Assembly (NCBI GenBank): GCA_023460795.1
Contig: JAEWPC010000047.1
Location: 1-64,000, forward strand
DNA from: Bacillota bacterium
GTDB taxonomy: Bacteria; Bacillota; Bacilli; Paenibacillales; Paenibacillaceae
DNA: 64,000 bases
Reading direction: 5' to 3'
Below, one piece after another: positions 1 through 7,021 of this stretch (position 1 is its first letter; each line of letters begins with the position of its first letter). Both the position numbers and the translations under genes were made by a program. Below the pieces are notes generated by a model. It was not told the origin of the DNA. It saw only the letters and a list, made by a program, of their open reading frames with translations, and ran no database searches.

Positions 1-737
1 ACGATCGTTGCGGTCATGAGCGATTCCGTCAGCCCAACGACCGCAAGCGCAAGCGAGATGGGCAGAATACTCCAGAACGCATCCAGAGTTACCGCAATGT
101 CAGGAACGTGGAAGAACGGCAGCTGCTGGGTAATCTCCCCCATATCTCCTACCGTACGCAGATCGAGGTTCATCGTAATCGACGCGATCGTCATGACAAT
201 GATGGCGACAAGAGCCGAAGGAACGGCTCTCGTAACAAGCGGCAATAGATAGATAATAGCCAACGTTCCCGCGACCATCGCGTACATCAACCAGGTTGCG
301 CCTTCGAAATTCGGAAACTGCGCCATAAAGATGATAATCGCCAGCGCATTGACGAATCCTGTAACAACGGAATGTGGAATGAACGTAATAAATTTACCAA
401 ATTTCATTAATCCCATTAAATATTGAATGATACCGGTAAGAATGGATGCAGCGAACAAATACTCCACTCCGTGCTTGGCGACTAACGGGCCCATTAAGGA
501 AGCCATTGCGCCGGTAGCCGCGGAGATCATCCCCATCCTGCCGCCTACGAAGGAGATCGTAACCGCAATGCAGAATGACGCGTATAGACCGACCATCGGG
601 TCCACGCCGGCAAGAATGGAGAACGCGATTGCCTCCGGAATAAGGGCGAGCGCAACGGTGATTCCGGACAGAATGTCCTTCCTCGTGTTGAACAACCAAG
701 CGTTTTTCAGTTTTTGAACGAACAAATCCTCTCCCAC
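1..737 (-). CDS. SulP family inorganic anion transporter (C-terminal part lies outside the window)
   Basis: This frame is open to the left edge, so about 245 N-terminal residues are visible. They read as a chain of hydrophobic helices typical of SulP permeases. The first helix region contains GITVALALIPEAIAFSILAG followed by DPMVGLYASF, the characteristic SulP N-terminal motif. Family members move sulfate, bicarbonate or dicarboxylates across the cytoplasmic membrane, and the substrate cannot be told from sequence. The C-terminal STAS domain usual in the family would be outside the window. An in-frame TAG two codons upstream limits the start to GTG at 737 or TTG at 725. The TTG has better spacing from the GGGAG/GGGAGAGG purine tract, so the exact start is unsure. 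The family assignment is firm. Confidence 0.88.
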   Translation of the reverse strand, partial: MGEDLFVQKLKNAWLFNTRKDILSGITVALALIPEAIAFSILAGVDPMVGLYASFCIAVTISFVGGRMGMISAATGAMASLMGPLVAKHGVEYLFAASILTGIIQYLMGLMKFGKFITFIPHSVVTGFVNALAIIIFMAQFPNFEGATWLMYAMVAGTLAIIYLLPLVTRAVPSALVAIIVMTIASITMNLDLRTVGDMGEITQQLPFFHVPDIAVTLDAFWSILPISLALAVVGLTESLMTATI

Positions 738-849
738 TCCCTATCTCTATGTCACGATTTTTCAGTTGTAGAATAGTCGGGTCCGAGCACAACGTTTTTA
801 ATTATACATACCCTGCGTATATTTCTCTACCTTCATCGCCATTAAAAAC

Positions 850-876
850 GCCTCTATCCTGCATGAGGATAGAGGC
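850..876 (-). terminator. Rho-independent terminator
   Basis: An 11-bp perfect inverted repeat (GCCTCTATCCT / AGGATAGAGGC) with a 5-base loop is followed on the minus strand by GTTTTTAAT. It lies just after the small reading frame at 885-1046 and would terminate leftward transcription before the SulP gene. Confidence 0.75.
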
Positions 877-884
877 TAAGCGCA

Positions 885-1052
885 TTATTCGTTCGGTTTA
901 TAGCCGGTCGCTCCGGTCGTTGGATGCTCCGGGGCTTCAATGTTGACGGTCTTCTTCGTATGGCGCGTTTTATGCAAATTCGTTGCCCCTGCTTGATGCG
1001 TTAACAGGTCGCGCAGCTCTTCGTTATTGCCGGAATTCGGCCGGATTTAGAT
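885..1052 (-). pseudogene. Small acidic protein gene lacking a usable start codon
   Basis: A 53-codon minus-strand frame (885-1046) ends with a terminator right behind it. Its peptide contains NNEELRDLLTHQAGATN and ends KKTVNIEAPEHPTTGATGYK, a composition like the small spore-associated proteins of Bacillales. A good GAGGAG ribosome site (1060-1065) sits 7 bases before the triplet at 1050-1052, exactly where a start codon should be. That triplet is ATC and the next in-frame codon is TAA. The gene therefore looks translated in an ancestor and broken here at its start, or it carries an assembly error of one or two bases. The function is not recognised. Confidence 0.4.
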
Positions 1053-1116
1053 CGTTGATCTCCTCAGTAACTTTTCCAAACGGAAAGTCGATCATTCGTC
1101 ATTCGATTGCGGGCGC

Positions 1117-1647
1117 TTATGGCTTACTTATATGATACAGAACATGCTTGCGAAGCGTGCTGCTCTCCTCGACCCTCGGGTGATCGAACGTACCCTTGTA
1201 TTGCATGCCGATTTTAACCATGACATTCTTCGAGGGTTCATTGATAACTGCCGTAAAGCTGTAAATCTCTCTAAAGCCTAATTGATCAAAACCATGCCGT
1301 AGACAGGCTGTCGCCCCTTCGGTTGCATACCCTTTGCCCCAGGCCTCTGCCTTCAATCGCCACCCGATCTCGATGCATGGCGTGAATTCAGCCTCGAATG
1401 ACACCCTGCGAAGCCCGATGAAACCGATAAATTCCTTCGGCTCTTTCGACTCAACGGCATAAAAGCCGAATCCGTATTCCTTGAATTCGGCCTTAATGCT
1501 TTGATAGAACGCATTCGTTGCTGCCTCCGATAGAGTCGAAGGAAAGTACTTCATGACTCGTTCATCCGCATTCATTCTGCGGAATGTTTCTAAATCCGAC
1601 TCTTCCCAATCCCGAAATCTCAGTCTCGACGTCTCATAGTAGATCAC
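1117..1647 (-). CDS. GNAT family N-acetyltransferase, RimJ/RimL type
   Basis: The 176-residue protein has the usual length and pattern of RimJ/RimL-like GNAT enzymes. It opens with ETSRLRFRDWEESDLE, has a central stretch of IEIGWRLKAEAWGKGYATEGA carrying the acetyl-CoA pyrophosphate-binding loop, and later has a conserved NEPSKNVMVKIGM segment. Such enzymes acetylate the amino group of a protein N-terminus, antibiotic or metabolite; the acceptor here is unknown. I chose GTG at 1647 because GGAGG (1654-1658) lies 6 bases before it. An ATG six codons upstream would place that site inside the coding sequence. It is monocistronic as far as can be seen. Confidence 0.85.
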   Translation of the reverse strand: MIYYETSRLRFRDWEESDLETFRRMNADERVMKYFPSTLSEAATNAFYQSIKAEFKEYGFGFYAVESKEPKEFIGFIGLRRVSFEAEFTPCIEIGWRLKAEAWGKGYATEGATACLRHGFDQLGFREIYSFTAVINEPSKNVMVKIGMQYKGTFDHPRVEESSTLRKHVLYHISKP

Positions 1648-1695
1648 TCGGCACCTCCCAAGCATACTACTCCGATCTTATCATAAGTTTTATTT

Positions 1696-2127
1696 TTATT
1701 TAACGATAAACACGGGAACCTTCGATTGCTGAACCACATGGTGGCTGACGCTTCCGAGCATCCATTCCTTGATCGCGCCTAGCCCTCTGCTGCCCATGAC
1801 GATCAGATCGCAATTGTGCTTGTCCGCGTACTCCAGCAGCGAAGCTGCTGGATTGCCCGTCAGCACCACTGTCGAAGCGTATGGGATATGCGCCGTCTTC
1901 TCGGCAGCTTTCGCGAGCATGTCATCCTCGTATTGTCTCAGACGTTCCTCGTAATCGTTCGGAACCGCCCAAGCGATTCCTTCGACCGTCACTCGCGGGC
2001 GGTTGCGCACATAAGCGACCGTCAGTCTGTTGCCCGATTTATCGCCGGCGATTGGAATCGCGTGTTTGAGCGCTTTCTCGGAAGCCTCCGATCCGTCGTA
2101 GGCGACAAGGATGTGATGATAGTTCAT
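1696..2127 (-). CDS. Universal stress protein, UspA family
   Basis: The 143-residue single-domain UspA protein begins HHILVAYDGSEASEKALKHA, the nucleotide-binding beta1-alpha1 of the fold. It ends with VMGSRGLGAIKEWMLGSVSHHV, which is the ATP-binding G-2x-G-9x-G(S/T) motif, so an ATP-binding subtype is likely. These are cytoplasmic stress and dormancy proteins. The frame is open a further 60 codons upstream, but AAAGGAG lies 9 bases before the ATG at 2127. The upstream extension is also unlike any USP and overlaps the end of the neighbouring Ger(x)C gene. Confidence 0.9.
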   Translation of the reverse strand: MNYHHILVAYDGSEASEKALKHAIPIAGDKSGNRLTVAYVRNRPRVTVEGIAWAVPNDYEERLRQYEDDMLAKAAEKTAHIPYASTVVLTGNPAASLLEYADKHNCDLIVMGSRGLGAIKEWMLGSVSHHVVQQSKVPVFIVK

Positions 2128-2210
2128 GGTCATCCGCTCCTTTATTCTGAAGTTACTTTTAATATAACACCAAGAAGCGGTTTTCGCTGTGATATCCTTC
2201 ACATGGCGCG

Positions 2211-3086
2211 TTAACGGAATTTCCCGTAATCCTTGATTTTGACCGACACATCGAATAGAACGCGTACGTTGGGATACAGATCGTCGTTCCAGTCCATGCT
2301 TTTCCACTCTTTATAGGTCATCCGGTTGCGCACGTGAATGCCGATCCCCAGATTATCCACCTTATTCTTTTGCATCATCGCGACCATTTTTTCGCTCTTA
2401 TCGGTAATATAGGATGCGATCTGATTCTCAAGCTTCTTCCTTTCCGAAGAATCGCTAAGATTGTACGGTCCGATGTACTCCAGAATCGATCCCGTAATCC
2501 GAATGGCGAAGGTCACCGTCGGTTGGCCGTTGCGGCCGAGATTGACTTTCACCTTCCTCGTGCTCATCAATCCGCTAAGCATGGCGATTTGTTTGTCCGA
2601 ATGAGCTTCCCGGCTGAGATTCACGCTCAATTCGCCTTGTTTGAATCTCCCGCGCAAGAACGCGAATATTAAGGCGTCCTTAGGTTCGATTTTCGCAACA
2701 TAACGGTCATCGCGGAATAATCCGATTCCGTCAATCGTAATATGGTCGCCGATGTCCTTCAGGACGGGCGCAATCGGATCGATACCGTCATCGTAGTAAT
2801 CGCGGGCGAAATGATACAAAGTCACTTTGGGTACGGTCTGTCCTTCTGCTTCCTTCTGGAGCATTTTATCGATGTATCTCCCTGTACGCGGCTGCTGCTT
2901 ATAATCCTTCCGGAGTAATTCCCCCGCATTGCCGTTAATGATCGTCACTTTGACTTGCGGAGAGATGGAAGGATCGCGTATCAACGTGTCGATGTGATTC
3001 CACAAACCCGCTTTAGACAATGTGAGGCCGAAGATAGAGTTCCTGAGCTGGCCGCTGACCAATTGAAGATGGGTCTGCATGGCCAT
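2211..3086 (-). pseudogene. Ger(x)C family spore germination protein, N-terminally truncated
   Basis: The 291 residues match the central and C-terminal parts of Ger(x)C lipoproteins, the C subunit of nutrient germinant receptors. Visible parts are a TLIRDPSISPQVKV region, an IDGIGLFRDDRYVAKI middle segment, and the C-terminal half with KKLENQI and a helix ending at the YPNVRVLFDVSVKIKDYG strand. Full-length members have about 350-400 residues and start with a lipoprotein signal and Cys, which are missing here. No gerA- or gerB-type partner genes are nearby. The missing 5' end coincides with a fragment of a second Ger(x)C gene on the other strand (3116-3199), so the locus appears rearranged. 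It is probably non-functional. Confidence 0.75.
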
Positions 3087-3115
3087 CTTAATGCGCGATT
3101 CTTTGCTGCTTATAG

Positions 3116-3199
3116 ACGACGATCTATCCGCGTTTGAAGTTCAACCTGAAAGTCAAAGCGGTCATCCAGAACGAAGGGCTTCTCAAGATGAAAGAATAG
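3116..3199 (+). pseudogene. C-terminal remnant of a second Ger(x)C gene
   Basis: The plus-strand frame reads TTIYPRLKFNLKVKAVIQNE and then stops at TAG (3197-3199). The pattern YP-x(2)-KF-x-LKVKA-x-I parallels the C-terminal strand of the truncated minus-strand Ger(x)C gene (YPNVRVLFDVSVKIKDYG). An in-frame stop at 3113 shows that nothing upstream belongs to it. The fragment is short, so the assignment rests on this pattern only. Confidence 0.45.
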
Positions 3200-3202
3200 G
3201 CT

Positions 3203-4513
3203 CTAGTCATTAGCGGCATAGCCCGAAGGGATCGTATCCCTACGGCGATAGATGCCGAGTAGAAAGCCTAGCGCCGCGAAATGACAAATTTGTTCGGTAC
3301 CGCCGTAACTTAATAATGGTAGCGAAATTCCGACATACGGAGCGTAACCGAACGGCAAAGCCGCCGCCCACGCATATTGCAACGCGAACAATGCTCCGAT
3401 GCTTGCGAACAACAGCTTGCCGTATTCGTCCTTTATCGATAGGGAAGCCATAAAGGTCTTTACGATGAACGCCAGGATCAGCAGGATGATGACGGCGCCT
3501 GCTACCCAGCCGAAGGAATAGATCATACCCGGCAGCAAGCCTTCCGATTGCAGATAAGGTAAATTTACGGGCAAGTCTCCCTTTCCCCACCATCCGGCGG
3601 CATGAAGGGCTTCAGTCGAACGAGCGATCTGGTAACCGGTTCCTTGCGGATCGGCTTTCCAATGGAGAAACGCCGATATTCGAGAATACAAATAGGAACT
3701 CCTCGTAACCATTTCTGTCATGAAGAAAGCACCGCTAGCCGCAACCGCAATCACTTGCCAGATATTCCGCTTCGTCAACAACAAATAGAACATAAAAATC
3801 AACGCGTATACGGCGGCCATCGTATTCACGTTGATCTGTACCAATAGGAAAACGGGTAGGAACCCCCGATAAGCAATAAGGAATATGCTTCCTTTCCAAT
3901 CCAGATCTTTAAGCGGTTTAGTACCCGAGAAGCCTACGATCATCAATAATATCGCAAATGTAGGCACATAAAACCCCATGGAGCCGAAGAAATACCAAGC
4001 TGCTTGTCCGTTCACTTGCATACCGAACTCGTTAACCCATCCCAGCAAGAATATTCCAAGTCCGAATACATACTCCGAATACTTTTTAAGCTTCTGATAG
4101 TCGAACGTCCACATGAGACTCATGGCAATGACGCCAATGACGATAAGTACGACTTTTCGAACGAAGTAGCCGTAATAGCTGACCGTGCCTACTTCCGCAT
4201 GATTTAGATTATACATAGCCAACAATCCGACTCCGGAAAGCAAGGCGATGAGCATCAGCATGACCCAATCCGTTCTCGGTCGGTGCGTTTCGTTCAATTG
4301 CCTTCCGATCTGGCGAGGCTCGCCCATACGCGCAATGGCCGTTTCGATGGCTTCTTGGGCCGGCATGCCGCAGGCAAGGTTCTCTTGGAATCGTTCCTCC
4401 AGATGAACGGTTAGTTCCTCCCTAATCTCTCGGTGAAGCTGTCTAGCTCTTATCTGTCCGCAAACGTTATTCAAGAAACGGGCGACTTCCGGAAAAGATT
4501 CGAGCTCTTTCAT
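3203..4513 (-). CDS. FtsW/RodA/SpoVE-family membrane protein with N-terminal permease prefix domain
   Basis: The 436-residue protein has two parts. Residues 1-80 are soluble and helical (HREIREELTVHLEERFQENL, then AIARMGEPRQIGRQLN), matching the 'permease prefix' domain found before membrane proteins controlled by PadR regulators. The remainder has about ten hydrophobic helices in the SEDS (FtsW/RodA/SpoVE) arrangement, ending GISLPLLSYGGTEQICHFAALG, the conserved SEDS C-terminal motif. SEDS proteins polymerise glycan strands of peptidoglycan. Whether this short branch does so is unknown. It overlaps the upstream padR gene by 4 bases, so the two form one operon and this is the probable target of that regulator. 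Confidence 0.82.
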   Translation of the reverse strand: MKELESFPEVARFLNNVCGQIRARQLHREIREELTVHLEERFQENLACGMPAQEAIETAIARMGEPRQIGRQLNETHRPRTDWVMLMLIALLSGVGLLAMYNLNHAEVGTVSYYGYFVRKVVLIVIGVIAMSLMWTFDYQKLKKYSEYVFGLGIFLLGWVNEFGMQVNGQAAWYFFGSMGFYVPTFAILLMIVGFSGTKPLKDLDWKGSIFLIAYRGFLPVFLLVQINVNTMAAVYALIFMFYLLLTKRNIWQVIAVAASGAFFMTEMVTRSSYLYSRISAFLHWKADPQGTGYQIARSTEALHAAGWWGKGDLPVNLPYLQSEGLLPGMIYSFGWVAGAVIILLILAFIVKTFMASLSIKDEYGKLLFASIGALFALQYAWAAALPFGYAPYVGISLPLLSYGGTEQICHFAALGFLLGIYRRRDTIPSGYAAND

Positions 4514-4842
4514 GCCATTCCCTCCCCTAGCACGCCATCGACCGCGTTACGAAAAACCTTCCACTCTTGTTTTTTTTCCAATAGTTGCTTCCGACCCTTG
4601 GGGGTAATCCGGTAATATTTGCGATTCCTCGATTCTTTCGCTTCCCAATAAGCGGATACCAGGTCGTCCGATTCCATGGCGTGCAGGATAGGATACAGCG
4701 TCCCTTCCTTGAATTCGAATACGCCTCCCGACTTGCGCAGCATCTCTTTAATGATCTCGTAGCCGTACATATCTTGTTGCTCGAGCATCTTTAAGATCAG
4801 TACGGATGTACTGCCCTTCAATAACTCTTTGTTGATTTTCAT
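4510..4842 (-). CDS. PadR family transcriptional regulator
   Basis: The 110-residue protein is a short PadR (subfamily 1) repressor. The winged helix spans SVLILKMLEQQDMYGYEIIKEM and EGTLYPILHAMESDDLVSAY, followed by RKYYRITPKGRKQL, the beta-wing and dimerisation helix. Its stop codon overlaps the ATG of the FtsW-like gene, indicating translational coupling. PadR/permease-prefix pairs are typically autoregulated. The 5' region (about 4871-4893) carries TATAC/GTATA half-sites arranged around ATATACGAGGCATA, a plausible operator, though this is only my reading of a short AT-rich stretch. Confidence 0.88.
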   Translation of the reverse strand: MKINKELLKGSTSVLILKMLEQQDMYGYEIIKEMLRKSGGVFEFKEGTLYPILHAMESDDLVSAYWEAKESRNRKYYRITPKGRKQLLEKKQEWKVFRNAVDGVLGEGMA

Positions 4843-4937
4843 GGGATCTCCGCCTTTACATCGGATAACTATGCCTCGTATATCTAGGTATAACTTTACT
4901 TGTTAATGGAACATATTTCAAGATTAATTTAAGCAAC

Positions 4938-4960
4938 AAAAAAACCGCGATTTCGCGGCT
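4938..4960 (-). terminator. Rho-independent terminator
   Basis: On the minus strand the palindrome CCGCGAAATCGCGG is followed by seven T residues. It lies 21 bases after the stop of the ArsR-DUF2087 gene and separates it from the padR promoter region. Confidence 0.8.
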
Positions 4961-4980
4961 CTCCGTAACCGTATTCCGTT

Positions 4981-5622
4981 TCAGAGCTCCTCCCATTTCG
5001 CCCACATTTCTACCGGGTTCAGCTCGTATACTTCCTTTTCTCGGTACATGTAATGCTGCATGATGAATTCGCGGCGTATCGTAGCGAAGTCTTCATGATA
5101 GGTCTTAATGAACTCGTTGATCTCCTTCTCCGTGTACTTCTTCCCTCTCTCCAATCGGGCCGCCAGCTGTTCGAGAACGATAAGCTTCTTCTTATATTGG
5201 CTTGGAATGCTTCTCAGCTTGCCGTCTTCGGTATAGAAGGCGTTCAGAACCGACCTTCTCAGCTTCTCGTTCCTCTCGCCGCGCCGTTCGTCGTTAACGA
5301 GATTCGTCTCTTTGAAGAGGAGATCCGTCACCGCTCTAGCGTTCTGCTTCAAGAAGTATTCGTTAAGGGAGAAGTAAATGGTGTTCTTGTCTCTTCGTTC
5401 GTTGATCAGACTCGCTTCGCGCAGCTTCGCCGCATGATGGGTCACCGTCGGAGGCGAGACGCCCAACTTCTCCGCCAGCGCTAGCCCGTTCATCTCTCCG
5501 CCCGCAAGCAGCACGAGTATCCGGATGCGCGTCGGGTCAGCCAGCGCTTTGTGATAATTAACGATCTTATCGAGTTGAATACGAATCCCTCCGATTAGCC
5601 TAGACTTGCCCAGTTCTTCCAT
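4981..5622 (-). CDS. ArsR-type transcriptional regulator with C-terminal DUF2087 domain
   Basis: The 213-residue protein has an ArsR winged helix (KALADPTRIRILVLLAGGEM, GVSPPTVTHHAAKLREA, INERRDKNTIYFSL). A DUF2087 domain follows (KLIVLEQLAARLERGKKYTE, YHEDFATIRREFIMQHYMYR). DUF2087 is frequent at the C-terminus of Bacillales ArsR regulators; its ligand is unknown. No vicinal metal-binding Cys pair is visible, so metal sensing is doubtful. The ATG at 5622 lies inside the upstream DUF2087 gene and has no properly spaced ribosome site. GGAGGG at 5587-5592 is spaced 6 bases from an in-frame ATT at 5578-5580, which could be a rare ATT start. Confidence 0.82.
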   Translation of the reverse strand: MEELGKSRLIGGIRIQLDKIVNYHKALADPTRIRILVLLAGGEMNGLALAEKLGVSPPTVTHHAAKLREASLINERRDKNTIYFSLNEYFLKQNARAVTDLLFKETNLVNDERRGERNEKLRRSVLNAFYTEDGKLRSIPSQYKKKLIVLEQLAARLERGKKYTEKEINEFIKTYHEDFATIRREFIMQHYMYREKEVYELNPVEMWAKWEEL

Positions 5623-5879
5623 TCCTCGCGGGCGTTTACTTCGTAGATTTCGTTATCGCGATTCACGAAGCGATGGATGAACATTTCTCTGCGAATCGTT
5701 GCGTAGTCATCATGGAAAGTCTGGATGAACGCGTTCATCTCCGCTTCCGTGTAACGCTTGCCATGTTCTAATCGCTCCGTCAGATGCTCGAGGACGATCA
5801 GCTTCTTCTTTAATTGCGCAGGCAGGCTCTTCAACCGGCCTTGCTCCGTGAAGAAATTCCGTAACACGGATTGTTGCAT
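5595..5879 (-). CDS. Stand-alone DUF2087 protein
   Basis: The 94-residue protein is a DUF2087 domain alone (SLPAQLKKKLIVLEHLTERL, FHDDYATIRREMFIHRFVNR). It is closely similar to the C-terminal half of the ArsR protein encoded just downstream, so the pair arose by duplication. GGAGG at 5888-5892 is 8 bases from ATG 5879; an upstream in-frame ATG at 5912 lacks a site. The first gene of a two-gene operon, it lies directly behind an ATCTAATTAGAT palindrome that is probably the operator. Function unknown. Confidence 0.78.
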   Translation of the reverse strand: MQQSVLRNFFTEQGRLKSLPAQLKKKLIVLEHLTERLEHGKRYTEAEMNAFIQTFHDDYATIRREMFIHRFVNRDNEIYEVNAREEWKNWASLG

Positions 5880-5910
5880 CTTCATTTCCTCCGTAACTAA
5901 TTTAATATTC

Positions 5911-5939
5911 ATCTAATTAGATATTATTCAAATTAGATA
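5911..5939. promoter_or_regulatory. Candidate operator of the ArsR-DUF2087 operon
   Basis: The perfect 12-base palindrome ATCTAATTAGAT (5911-5922) is followed 8 bases later by another AATTAGATA half-site (5931-5939). It lies immediately upstream of the DUF2087/ArsR operon in an AT-rich patch, as expected for autoregulation by an ArsR-type dimer. Confidence 0.5.
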
Positions 5940-5956
5940 AACCTGTCAATCCCATG

Positions 5957-5982
5957 AAAAAAAGCCCGATCGCTCGAGCCTT
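5957..5982 (-). terminator. Rho-independent terminator
   Basis: The minus strand reads AGGCTCGA, a four-base loop, TCGGGCTT and then a run of T. It lies 16 bases beyond the stop codon of the YdeI-like gene. Confidence 0.7.
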
Positions 5983-5997
5983 CTTCCATTCAACCTC

Positions 5998-6594
5998 CTA
6001 TTTGTCGTCGATCCCTTTGCCGTTCAGAATATGCGGGATATATTTCTCGATTCTCGACTCCCGGGTTTTGGATTGCTTAGCTCCGGAGAAGTAATAGAGG
6101 TATCCTTTTTGCCGTCCGGGCGTTAAGGCTTCGAAAGCCGTCTTCAAGTCCGGAATTTCGACGAACTTATTCTCGAGCTCTTCAGGTACTTCGTAATCCG
6201 AGGTTTTCTTGAACTCTACTTGCAGCCCGGCTTTCTCGACTTCGATCGCTTCATCGATATACGTCTTGATGATAAGCTGCATCTCTTCGATTTGCTCGGC
6301 GCTCGTGAACCGCAGTTGACGCGCCGCTTGCACGTTCTCCGTCTGCTGGATGAGGATGCCGTGAGGATCCCTCAGCAAGGCGCCTTTATGGAACAGAAGC
6401 GCGCAATATTCCTTGAAGCCGTGAATGAGGACGACGTTCTTGCCATCATAGGTATAGCAGGGATGCATCCACTTGAAATCTTCGGTCAGCTCGCAGTCCA
6501 GAACGATTTCTCTCAGCTTCCCGAATTCTTCCTTCCATTGCTTGGCCTTATTGAAGAACGGATCGATCTTCGTGTTTCTTACGCCTGCGGTCAT
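5998..6594 (-). CDS. YdeI/OmdA family protein with DUF1801 domain
   Basis: The 198-residue protein has an N-terminal DUF1801 domain (KQWKEEFGKLREIVLDCELT, FKWMHPCYTYDGKNVVLIHG). Its C-terminal OmdA/YdeI helical region includes LTPGRQKGYLYYFSGAKQSK and TRESRIEKYIPHIL. The RQ-x(2)-YL-YY and SRI-x(2)-Y motifs are standard for the family, whose biochemical role is unknown. ATG 6594 is preceded by GAGGAG at a 7-base spacing. A longer open frame to 6717 overlaps the fra gene and has no family similarity. It lies 29 bases downstream of fra, so they are likely co-transcribed. Confidence 0.82.
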   Translation of the reverse strand: MTAGVRNTKIDPFFNKAKQWKEEFGKLREIVLDCELTEDFKWMHPCYTYDGKNVVLIHGFKEYCALLFHKGALLRDPHGILIQQTENVQAARQLRFTSAEQIEEMQLIIKTYIDEAIEVEKAGLQVEFKKTSDYEVPEELENKFVEIPDLKTAFEALTPGRQKGYLYYFSGAKQSKTRESRIEKYIPHILNGKGIDDK

Positions 6595-6623
6595 CCACGG
6601 GCTCCTCTCCGAGTCTTGCTCGT

Positions 6624-6995
6624 TTATTTCCTCCAAAAAGTCGTACAATCGGCTTTGTCCGCCATGTTGAACTCGATCATTCCGGCTAGTAAAGCGTAGT
6701 CGACGGCAAGCTCCCATCGGATCCGCATTAACAAATTCGTGTGATCGTATCCGGCTTTCACGATTTCATCGGCAAAGCGAGCGATCCCTGCAGCTTCTGG
6801 AGCGACAGCCAAATGCTTCTTGGCCACGCTAAAGCCGATGATGTAGGTATCGTGATCGGTAAACATAGGCTGGTTCCATCCGATTTTCGGCGATAAATCC
6901 GGATATTGCTCCATGACCCACGCAAGCACATCTTCCGTTCGGGCACGTTGGAACGGATCGTTAATACTCGCCAAATATTCCGTAAATACGTCCAT
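6624..6995 (-). CDS. fra: Frataxin-like intracellular iron chaperone Fra (YdhG, DUF1801)
   Basis: The 123-residue protein strongly resembles, from memory, the Bacillus subtilis frataxin-like protein Fra/YdhG, including length. It begins MDVFTEYLASINDPFQRART and contains EDVLAWVMEQYPDLSPKIGW, NQPMFTDHDTYIIGFSVAKK and an ADCTTFWRK end. In B. subtilis the protein delivers iron for Fe-S cluster and haem assembly in the cytoplasm. It is followed by a second DUF1801-containing gene, suggesting a small operon of related folds. Confidence 0.88.
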   Translation of the reverse strand: MDVFTEYLASINDPFQRARTEDVLAWVMEQYPDLSPKIGWNQPMFTDHDTYIIGFSVAKKHLAVAPEAAGIARFADEIVKAGYDHTNLLMRIRWELAVDYALLAGMIEFNMADKADCTTFWRK

Positions 6996-7021
6996 GTTGA
7001 CCCCTCGATTTCAATCGGAAA

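Noticed and set aside
394..792. Minus-strand frame of 132 codons at the left end
   Set aside because: Out-of-frame shadow of the SulP transporter, whose own frame gives continuous membrane helices to the window edge.
2128..2307. 60-codon upstream extension of the universal stress protein
   Set aside because: No USP similarity and overlap with the Ger(x)C gene; the ribosome site supports ATG 2127.
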